Origin: Thalassocella blandensis
GTDB taxonomy: Bacteria > Pseudomonadota > Gammaproteobacteria > Pseudomonadales > Cellvibrionaceae
Assembly (NCBI GenBank): GCA_902141825.1
Contig: CABFPG010000013.1
Span: 62,001 to 126,000 of the forward strand
Reading direction: 5' to 3'
DNA: 64,000 bases
The notes below the pieces were generated by a model, which worked only from the letters and a program-made list of their open reading frames with translations, was not told the origin of the DNA and ran no database searches. The translations under genes and the position numbers were made by a program. Below, piece after piece: positions 1 to 7,414 of the stretch (positions are counted from its first letter, which is position 1; every line of letters starts with the position of its first letter).

Positions 1-730
1 GCGCAATATCTCCATAAAGATTCACTGTCGTCACTTCACCAACAGAAGTATAGCTATGGGTAAACTGATGAAAAATTCCAAGATTGTAATCTAGCGTCTG
101 ACTGGCCATGCTTAGTTTGCTTTCTAATTCATCCAGCACCCTGGTTGCCTGCGCCACATCACGGGTAATTTTTTCCACTTCGTAATCGACATCCGTGATT
201 TCCTTTTTAAGATCGTAAACACGCGTGTTCGCCTCGCGCTCAGCAGCGCGTTTCGCGATATACTCTTCGTATTCTGGTTGACATTCTTCACGCAGAAAAA
301 TATCTCGACAATCTTTATAAGCGTTCTTCGCCTCTTCAGTAAGCAGACTTGCTTCACTCAGTATCTGGTTGGCTTCAGCTAAAGCCTGTTGTTTTTCCTC
401 TCGAAGCGTTTCAAACTCCACCAGCTTTGAAGAAAGCAAGGATAACGCTTCTTCGGTCTGATTTTTTTCAGTACTCCATGCATTAAAACTTTGACGTAAG
501 AAGGCTGATTCTGCTTCTGCAGAGCGAAAACGGGAATAGTTAAATTTGCTGTCTTCGCATTCCATCTCACCGCTTTGAAAGGTCTTACTCAAGACTTCAA
601 AACCCAGCGTTGGCAAAGGCTGTTCTACAGCAGACGCTTGTGAAGAGACACTTGCTGCACACGTAATAATAGACGGCAGTATTTTTCTAGTCACAGTATT
701 AACGAATGTTGAATATCTACTAATTTCCAT
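1..730 (-). CDS. Exported coiled-coil cysteine protein, N-terminal part (runs off window)
   Basis: The frame is open from ATG at 730 to the window edge, about 243 codons, so the C-terminus is not seen. It begins with a Sec-type signal peptide (hydrophobic stretch ending SQASA before VEQ), so the protein should be periplasmic or beyond. An Asp/Glu-rich CED motif follows, then a long Glu/Lys/Ala-rich predicted coiled coil. Inside it lie two cysteines spaced C-x8-C and a YIAKRAAER segment. The lipoprotein at 5159-7270 has the equivalent C-x8-C and YIEARAAER, so the two are paralogues. A purine-rich GAGA stretch lies upstream of the start. It is probably the last visible gene of a minus-strand unit with 868-2700 and 2859-3578. 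No known family was recognised and the function is unknown. Confidence 0.75.
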   Translation of the reverse strand, partial: MEISRYSTFVNTVTRKILPSIITCAASVSSQASAVEQPLPTLGFEVLSKTFQSGEMECEDSKFNYSRFRSAEAESAFLRQSFNAWSTEKNQTEEALSLLSSKLVEFETLREEKQQALAEANQILSEASLLTEEAKNAYKDCRDIFLREECQPEYEEYIAKRAAEREANTRVYDLKKEITDVDYEVEKITRDVAQATRVLDELESKLSMASQTLDYNLGIFHQFTHSYTSVGEVTTVNLYGDIA

Positions 731-867
731 GATGATAATCTCTTTTTCTTTCCTGTTTAGCGGCATGTATTAGTGGCCCGATGCAATCGCTGTTGTTAAG
801 GAACACTAGAAAGCGGTTCGATATGCCGGAAAAACGAGCATATCGAACACAGTTTAGAAAGGTATGC

Positions 868-2700
868 TTACTTGTTTACGAAAGTAATACCGCGGTCGAT
901 GTTAACAAAGAACGTATCGCGAACACTTTCTTGCGCACGGTAATCATTGCTTTCAAGATATTCAGACATTTGAGATGAACGAGTTCCGAAAATATCGCCA
1001 ATAGCGTACAAGGTCCAGCCACCGATACAGCGGTATCCCCAGCCGAATTTGCAAGTAGCCCGCAGTTTTTGTGAAAGCTCAGTTGATCCTGGGTTATCTA
1101 CCTCAACCATCTCAGGTAAGCTTTGATCTGCAGGTATTTTTCGAGCAACTTGTTCAAGTACATCAATTGTTAAGCGCGAACGAATAATGTTGGTAAGCTC
1201 TTGCTTTTCTTCAGCGGTGAGTTCCTCTGTATTAGCATCTGCAACAAATTCAATTTTGAAAGAAGACAGTTGATTAAACTCTCTCTCAATAGAGTGCTTA
1301 CTCTTGCTACTAAAAAAGCCTCTTTTCTTTTGAATTCTTTCAACAACACGCAGAACGTCTGATTTATTGACTTCCGCATCCCAACCAAATTGAGCACGCA
1401 CATCGAAGGTATAGTTCACATTAGGATCAAGATACTCACTGAAGTTTTCGGAGTACTTATCCATCAATGCCGGGCCAGTTAAACCTTCCGTTCCTTCGAT
1501 CATGGCGCAGGCGTTTGCCAGTGTCACACCGATACTGCCCTGGAAGGTGTCGTTCCAACCGGGAAGTCCAACAGGAGCACCTGCGCTACCGTCCGGCAAA
1601 TCGGAGAACTCTTTATCCACAACCACATTGGCAATATTCAAGCTGGACCACAGCAAGCCAGTCTGATCTTGCAAGCCGGGGTTGCCTTCGGTATAGGCAC
1701 CCGAAGTAGCCAAAGTCAGGAAAGGATTGTATACGTTAACGCGACGAATAGTTTTAGAGGGATTTGCATCTGCAAATTCACTGATAGTTTTATCCCAAGT
1801 AGTACGGTAGGTCATTTTGATTTCGCCACCATACATACCTGCCAGCTCATCATACATCCCTCTGAGCTTGATCTTCTCAGCATCAACCATGGTTTTGTAA
1901 GTGCCGATACGCGCGGTAGTGTCAGCCACTTCTGAATTTAAACGTGACAGTACTTTCTGCGAGCGGTTTAATTCATATTCACTGTCTATAAATGCTGAAC
2001 GTGCAGAGTTGTATGCAGCGGAAGAAGTACTGTAAGTTGCACTCGCACTGCGATATTCATCTATTTCTGCTGAACACATTTCGCGCCAGTCTTCTCCAAA
2101 CAGATCAGCATCATCTTTACACAAAGAAAAATCGTCTCTCGCCTGGTTTTTCGCATCTAAATCAGCATCCGCAATACGCTTCGCTTCATCCATTAACGTT
2201 TCGCGGTAATCCATTTCTACTTGATCTTCATCACGCGTTTTAATCGCATCAGCAAGTTGCTGACCAAATTCAGTCAGAACATAATCGCCATTTTCGTCCA
2301 GCTTTGGAAACATTTCCTGATTGGAATTGACTAGTGGACGGCCATTTTCATCAAGCATGTACTCGATCTGACCATAGTTTAATAAAAGCGTATTCACTTG
2401 ATCCGACAGGAGAATATAGGTGGTTAATGCATTTTGTTCTGCGGCGCGAGTAAGATTTAAATCGCCACAAAACGATTTATTGCGCGGAGCATAGTCACTT
2501 AGAAAAGATTCCCCTTCCGAAGGCGGCGCAACATACAGTTCATTTGCATCTGAAGAGCGAAACCAATCTGTAGCTTCTGCTCCGGCTGGTACATGAATCG
2601 TGCTTTTGTCAGTCGAGTTCAGTACAGGAACAGCAAATACACTGCTGCTTAAGATAGATATCGCGGCACCGAGGCCCACTAACTTAAATTTCTTGTCCAT
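868..2700 (-). CDS. Exported coiled-coil cysteine protein, 610 aa, unknown function
   Basis: The start at 2700 is supported by AAGGAAG five bases upstream. Residues 1-23 form a signal peptide ending VFA. A CGD motif (Cys78) follows, then Cys194 and Cys209 in a helical region, a Ser/Ala/Glu-rich predicted coiled coil to about residue 290, a less helical central domain with Cys398, and a C-terminal C-x7-C pair (about Cys550/Cys558) followed by GGW and an RDTFFV segment. The CGD motif, the central cysteine pair and the C-terminal C-x7-C/GW/RD(S/T)(F/I)FV block recur in the lipoprotein at 5159-7270. No known domain was recognised. An extracytoplasmic, disulfide-stabilised structural or binding role is inference only. 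Confidence 0.85.
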   Translation of the reverse strand: MDKKFKLVGLGAAISILSSSVFAVPVLNSTDKSTIHVPAGAEATDWFRSSDANELYVAPPSEGESFLSDYAPRNKSFCGDLNLTRAAEQNALTTYILLSDQVNTLLLNYGQIEYMLDENGRPLVNSNQEMFPKLDENGDYVLTEFGQQLADAIKTRDEDQVEMDYRETLMDEAKRIADADLDAKNQARDDFSLCKDDADLFGEDWREMCSAEIDEYRSASATYSTSSAAYNSARSAFIDSEYELNRSQKVLSRLNSEVADTTARIGTYKTMVDAEKIKLRGMYDELAGMYGGEIKMTYRTTWDKTISEFADANPSKTIRRVNVYNPFLTLATSGAYTEGNPGLQDQTGLLWSSLNIANVVVDKEFSDLPDGSAGAPVGLPGWNDTFQGSIGVTLANACAMIEGTEGLTGPALMDKYSENFSEYLDPNVNYTFDVRAQFGWDAEVNKSDVLRVVERIQKKRGFFSSKSKHSIEREFNQLSSFKIEFVADANTEELTAEEKQELTNIIRSRLTIDVLEQVARKIPADQSLPEMVEVDNPGSTELSQKLRATCKFGWGYRCIGGWTLYAIGDIFGTRSSQMSEYLESNDYRAQESVRDTFFVNIDRGITFVNK

Positions 2701-2858
2701 GGTTCTTCCTTTTGAAAATAAAATTTACGGGAACAAATTCCCGGCGTAGTGATTTACGCCCTTAGAATCCCTCAGGCGTAAAGCTGTATGGAGAAAACTC
2801 CAAATACTGGATGATTTAGGAGGTAGCGAGCGGTTAGCTCACTCTCTATATGTAATTG

Positions 2859-3578
2859 TTAATTAAGAAGCATGGCTTCTTCTTTCTTTAACAACTCTTC
2901 CTGAACGCGAATACGCTTACGCTCCTGGCGCTTTAACTCTTCGTATTCCTGCATGGCGAGATCTTCAATTTGTTGAATCTCGTACTGAGATAAGGGCTGC
3001 GGCATCGGGATTTTCCCTTCAGCCACATCCTTCTTGATATCTTCGAATTGTTGTTGAAGTTTTACAGCACGCAAATCAAATGCTTTACTTCGAACTTCTG
3101 TGGCCTTGCGTATCAGTCGCGATACATGTTGTTTGTCATCTTCATCGATCAGGCCATCATTTATCTGTTGTATCACTTCATTCTCTTTAAAGAATGCTGA
3201 AATTCGCTGATCCATGCTTTCCAGGGATGCGAGATTCTCGCCCGCTAAATCTTCCGGTATGGCCAGCTCTGCTATGGATGTTTCAATACTGGAGCGCATC
3301 TTAGATGTCGTATTGGCTTCATTCTGCCTAGGGGAGGGGACTGTAGTATTTTGACTTGCAAGCTCGCTTTGGAGATTTTTATTACTGGAGACCTGTAAGG
3401 CAGATGGGGAGTCTTTTTGACGCGATGCATCTATATTTTTATTGTCATGGGATTGTTCATAACCAGAAATTCTGAGATCTGAAGTTTCCTGATTTTGATT
3501 CCCGTCATACTGTTTTATTCCAACAAAGGCGACCATGCCTACCGTAGCGATTGTGCCAATAATAAAGCTTTTCTTCAT
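2859..3578 (-). CDS. Membrane-anchored coiled-coil protein, unknown function
   Basis: The start is placed at the internal ATG at 3578 (239 aa) because AGAAGGAA lies just upstream and the protein then opens with a clean membrane anchor (MKKSF, then a hydrophobic stretch to about residue 20). The upstream in-frame extension to 3629 has no ribosome site. After the anchor comes a polar Asn/Gln/Ser-rich linker to about residue 95, then a Glu/Lys/Gln-rich helical region to the end, finishing in a charged stretch before EEAMLLN. It lies about 160 bp upstream of the 610-aa exported protein on the same strand and is the likely first gene of that unit. No family was recognised. It could be a periplasmic chaperone or tether for its neighbours, but nothing in the sequence shows this. 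Confidence 0.75.
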   Translation of the reverse strand: MKKSFIIGTIATVGMVAFVGIKQYDGNQNQETSDLRISGYEQSHDNKNIDASRQKDSPSALQVSSNKNLQSELASQNTTVPSPRQNEANTTSKMRSSIETSIAELAIPEDLAGENLASLESMDQRISAFFKENEVIQQINDGLIDEDDKQHVSRLIRKATEVRSKAFDLRAVKLQQQFEDIKKDVAEGKIPMPQPLSQYEIQQIEDLAMQEYEELKRQERKRIRVQEELLKKEEAMLLN

Positions 3579-3722
3579 AATTCCTTCTCTGCTCCTTTGA
3601 AAATACTGTCGTCTTCTTGACGATCCCAAAAAACGGTTTACGTAAACTTTTGCGTATGCTGTTTATGATGGAGGGCATTCTATTCCCTCTTTTATTTTGA
3701 GTTTTGATAAATTTTGCTGAAT

Positions 3723-4100
3723 TTATACATCTTTTTTTACACATGTAGTTGTTTGAATCCGATGACAAAAAAGGAAAGAGAGAGCATCTCCCATTTTTCG
3801 ATATCGTGCAGGGGTTCTATTAAAATGGGCTTTAAAAGCTCTCGTGAAGGCTTCTTGAGAATTGAATTGAAGGTTAAGTGCGATACTGAGTATTTCTTCT
3901 TTTTCTTCAATTAGTGCCTTCGCAGCTAAAGTCATTCTACGTTTTCTAAGGTAAACCACCGGCGACTCGCCGAAGCAACACTTAAATTTTCGACAAAAAT
4001 GATGAGTGCTCAGGTTAGACGCACATGCGATATCCTGAATACTAATGTCCTCGTACAAATTTCCCTCTATAAAATCAACACTTCGAAATATTCTTTCCAT
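3723..4100 (-). CDS. AraC-family transcriptional regulator, MarA/SoxS-type single domain
   Basis: This 125-aa protein consists almost entirely of the AraC/XylS DNA-binding domain with two helix-turn-helix motifs. The first (about residues 22-43) contains IQDIACASNLSTHHFCRKFK. The second (about residues 72-95) leads into the family signature around FKAHFNRTPARYR. There is no ligand-binding domain, as in MarA, SoxS and Rob, so it is probably controlled by its own expression level. ATG at 4100 is preferred over TTG at 4106 because AGGTTGG lies in range. It stands between the minus-strand operon (3578 leftwards) and the divergent lipoprotein gene at 5159, and is a reasonable candidate regulator of either. 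That is inference from position. Confidence 0.88.
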   Translation of the reverse strand: MERIFRSVDFIEGNLYEDISIQDIACASNLSTHHFCRKFKCCFGESPVVYLRKRRMTLAAKALIEEKEEILSIALNLQFNSQEAFTRAFKAHFNRTPARYRKMGDALSFLFCHRIQTTTCVKKDV

Positions 4101-5158
4101 ATCCAACCTATAAATCTCCCAAAACCAAGCACAACAAAACTCCTGATTCCATCACGAGTACCACCTGTGCTTGCTTTAATACATTAAACGTCCTGTTTAG
4201 TTTAACGACTACTTCAATTTTTTAATTCGATTTAGTAAAACCAAAACATAATCGACAATCCCTTTTTAAAAGTAGCATTAGTCGGGAGGGCTAAGCACCC
4301 TTCATTTCGATACAATCTATATTTATCAACAACAAACACTGCTCTTCACTAAAACCACAATGCATCTCGCATATTTTTTTCAATTTAAATTCCACTCCAT
4401 CACTTCAATACATTAAACATGAGTCAAAATAGAGAGCGATCACTTATTTATGGTAGTGACATGAATTCGTTTTAATTTGTGTCGCACCGTGTAAATCGAC
4501 GTCAGAAACTGCGGCCACTCTCATCGCCAGCGAGAGATTTTTTTGAGGTATTTATTAAGCTACGCGTTTAATGGCATCTTTTGTGTTAGAACGAAGTTAG
4601 AGGAAAATTAGAAGGAAATCGGATACAACAGATCAAGGCCATATTTTCGAAGTTGACCCGAGTGAGACCTTGGCAAAAATGTTTTGCCAAGAACACTCTG
4701 AAAAGAACACTCTTAAAAGGACACTCTGAGAAGAACACCCTGAGAAGAACACCCTGAGAAGAACACTCAGAAAAAGCCCCTCTGGAAACAATTCCAGTAA
4801 AGCTACGTGCATTAAATCAGGTACAAAAGCAACAGTTAAAGACAGAATAAAAATTACAATGACAGCAACTGCAGCGAGCACGTTAATTTTTGTAAATACA
4901 CATTTTGCTAAGCTCCATTTCAACGTATCATCCGCTCCCGCACGATGCTGTGTTATTTATAAGTCAAAATTTACATTTATGTTTGCTGTTACGGTCTCCT
5001 ACCGACGTCTACGAATATCCACAAGACGTTTTGTAAAAGCACAAACGAGAAACAATACGATTAAGAAATAGCTTAAGAGCAAGTAAGTAAACACCGGTCG
5101 ATTAAAAAAAGTTCACTTTCCAACGGTGTTTCCGCAGTCCAAAATAAGGGAGTATTTT
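4101..5158. other. Long intergenic region between regulator and lipoprotein gene
   Basis: About 1.06 kb without a convincing gene. It is AT-rich and holds the six-copy 14-bp tandem array at 4689-4772. A minus-strand frame at 4633-4923 (TTG start) would encode a hydrophobic N-terminal segment followed by translated repeat, but it has no good ribosome site and is not called. Promoters for the divergent genes at 4100 and 5159 must lie here, but none could be assigned. Confidence 0.6.
4689..4772. repeat. 14-bp tandem repeat, six copies
   Basis: Six head-to-tail units of exactly 14 bp with consensus AAGAACACYCTGAR, starting at 4689, 4703, 4717, 4731, 4745 and 4759. Units 4 and 5 are identical. 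The others differ at one to three positions (for example AAGG in unit 3, CTTAA in unit 2, CTCAG in unit 6). The array lies in the gap between the MarA-type regulator and the lipoprotein gene. It could be a variable-number array, a multi-site operator or neutral slippage product. Confidence 0.92.
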
Positions 5159-7270
5159 ATGTTTTTAAATAAAAACACATTGAGTCAAGCTATTGTGACC
5201 TGCGTCATGACCGGGACTTTAATCAGTTGCGGTGGAGGCGGAAATTCTTCAAGTGCTACAACAAGCCCTACACCGACTGCGAGTCCAACACCAAGCCCAA
5301 CTCCTCAGGCGAATCAAAGCCCGACAGTTTTTCTAGGTGAAGACCTGCATGCCAACGAGGGAACTAGCGTTACACTAACAGGTACCGCCTCCGACGCAGA
5401 CGGTACTATTGAAGCAATTGCCTGGCGCCAACTCGATGGAGTGAACGTACAGATATCATCCCCTAATTTGCTTTCCACTTCTGTGGTACTTCCCCTGGTT
5501 GACCAAGCTGAAAAAGTTACGCTTGCACTGAGTGTTACCGATAATGACGGAAACGTAACTGAAGCGTTTATCGCGATAAACATTATGCCAGAAAATACGC
5601 TGCCATCTGCGCAAGCGGGCAATGCAATAGAAGTTGCACCTGGCGATGAATTTACCTTGGATGCTTCTGCCAGTTCCGATGAAGATGGCACAATCGAACA
5701 ATACGAATGGCTGTTAAATGGTGAAGTTGTTTCAACCAAAGTTCAATTCACCACCAGTATCAGTAAAGCAGGCTCATTCATTTACACCTTAAGAATTACC
5801 GACAATGACGGTGGCATTGCCAACGATACAGTATCCGTCGAAGTCAAGGATTCACCCGATAACAGTTTTAAAGCAGACTTTGCCATTACTGTATCTGACA
5901 CAACCCCAATAGCGACATATCTTGATTGCGGTGATTTTAACGCAGCCAAGCTCGATCTGAGCGCCGCAGCACTTTCCCTTTCGTCGTTCAAACAGAATTT
6001 AGCTGCAAAGGAAAAAGAACGGGATGATATTGCCGCAGAGAAATCCGCTCTGGAGGTAATTCTTAGCGAACTGGAAGAGGAGAAAACGACACTCTCAACC
6101 AAGCTTACGCAAATGCAAACCGAGTTAACAGCTTTGGAAGCGGAGACTGAAAGCAAAGCCACAAGCTATGAAGAGTGTCTCGCTACGCTGGAGGAGCTTG
6201 CGTGTGAAACTGAACTACAAGCGTATATTGAGGCGCGAGCTGCGGAGCGAAACAAACGCAATGCGCTGAATGACACAAAGCTTAGCCTTAACACAGTCGC
6301 TACAGACATCAGCGATAATGAACGACGACACCAGAGTCTTCTGGAAGATGAAGCTGCCAATGCTGCATTCTTTGTTAACTATGAAAATGCCTTAAGCACG
6401 TTGAATGCAGCGGTCAGTAAACTTACGGATTTTATTGGACGTGACGCTGCCAGATATCATCTGGAGTTTGATGGAGTGCTTGAGCAAACCGAAGACCAGC
6501 AGGTGTATCACGCACGAGTCGTGCGGGCAAATGCCGCGAATAATATTGCACTTTTGCAAACGCCAGGTATTACCAAATTTGAACATGATCTATTACATCC
6601 GGTCGGAGGTAACCATTCGTTCCAATGGAACGATTTGTGGCAGGAAGAAATGCCCGGCAAACCGCAGTCAGGTACGGCCCTGCACAACTTTCTCAATGCC
6701 GGAACTGAGGTTGATCTTTCCATCGACTATCCAAACTATTGTGCCGCAGGATTTTCCACAACGAAGCAAGCATTGTTTGATCTGGATTCTCTGTACATGG
6801 AAATGTTTGTTACAAGCCCGGTGAGCATGGACAATCAGTATCAGATTTCAGTGAATGTCCAAGACACTTTACACGCCTTAACCACACGCGCCAGTGATAC
6901 GCATTTTCTATCAGAAACAGAACTGCAATCGTTGGTGGATAGTGATGTCCCGGGCTATTCCATTCAAACAATTCACCTTGAGAATGAAGTTGAAATCGCA
7001 CCTATTGAAGCGGCCTTGAAGGCGGACTACTTAAATCGGGTACTAAGTACTTATGCAGTACCATCGGTGAAAAAGAATATGCAGAGCGATTGTAATACAG
7101 ACAGCAATCGCTGGTGCAACTACTATGGTTGGTGGTTATTAGCTTCAGACTCCCCAATCAATGCAGGCACACTGATAGAGACTGTTGCGAAAGAGTACAC
7201 CGTAAAAGAATCTACTCATATTCGTGACAGCATTTTTGTCCCCATTCAAAACAAGACATTGGACGAATAG
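5159..7270 (+). CDS. Lipoprotein with two PKD-type domains and coiled coil; paralogue of the exported cysteine proteins
   Basis: The start is set at ATG 5159 (703 aa) because AGGGAG lies eight bases upstream and a lipoprotein signal then begins at once, with lipobox LISC and Cys24. A Gly run and a Ser/Pro/Thr linker follow, typical of a surface-exposed stalk. Residues about 54-225 look like two PKD/Ig-like beta domains (repeated SDADGTI/SDEDGTI and TDNDG motifs). Then come a DCGD motif, a Glu/Lys/Ala-rich coiled coil of roughly 150 residues carrying C-x8-C and YIEARAAER, a mixed domain with one cysteine, and a C-terminal C-x7-C/GWW/RDSIFV block. From the CGD motif on it parallels 868-2700. 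Function unknown. PKD domains suggest contact with protein or polysaccharide outside the cell. Confidence 0.85.
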   Translation: MFLNKNTLSQAIVTCVMTGTLISCGGGGNSSSATTSPTPTASPTPSPTPQANQSPTVFLGEDLHANEGTSVTLTGTASDADGTIEAIAWRQLDGVNVQISSPNLLSTSVVLPLVDQAEKVTLALSVTDNDGNVTEAFIAINIMPENTLPSAQAGNAIEVAPGDEFTLDASASSDEDGTIEQYEWLLNGEVVSTKVQFTTSISKAGSFIYTLRITDNDGGIANDTVSVEVKDSPDNSFKADFAITVSDTTPIATYLDCGDFNAAKLDLSAAALSLSSFKQNLAAKEKERDDIAAEKSALEVILSELEEEKTTLSTKLTQMQTELTALEAETESKATSYEECLATLEELACETELQAYIEARAAERNKRNALNDTKLSLNTVATDISDNERRHQSLLEDEAANAAFFVNYENALSTLNAAVSKLTDFIGRDAARYHLEFDGVLEQTEDQQVYHARVVRANAANNIALLQTPGITKFEHDLLHPVGGNHSFQWNDLWQEEMPGKPQSGTALHNFLNAGTEVDLSIDYPNYCAAGFSTTKQALFDLDSLYMEMFVTSPVSMDNQYQISVNVQDTLHALTTRASDTHFLSETELQSLVDSDVPGYSIQTIHLENEVEIAPIEAALKADYLNRVLSTYAVPSVKKNMQSDCNTDSNRWCNYYGWWLLASDSPINAGTLIETVAKEYTVKESTHIRDSIFVPIQNKTLDE

Positions 7271-7363
7271 AGACAGCATTTCTATACTGGTTTTCAACCG
7301 GTTGTCTGTACCGAATTTTTACCTAAACCGTAGCGAAAAATTTTAGTAATTGTTCTTAACGCA

Positions 7364-7390
7364 AAAAGGCCGCGACATGCGCGGCCTTTT
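7364..7390. terminator. Bidirectional Rho-independent terminator
   Basis: A perfect 11-bp stem (AAAAGGCCGCG at 7364-7374, CGCGGCCTTTT at 7380-7390) with a 5-base loop. It is flanked by A and T runs, so it can work in both directions. It sits between the convergent genes ending at 7270 (+) and 7415 (-). Confidence 0.92.
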
Positions 7391-7414
7391 CTATTTCTCT
7401 TTAACTAAAATGCA

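Noticed and set aside
4633-4923. Minus-strand 96-codon frame with hydrophobic N-terminus and 14-residue repeat
   Set aside because: TTG start, no close ribosome site, and the C-terminal repeat is just the translated 14-bp DNA array.
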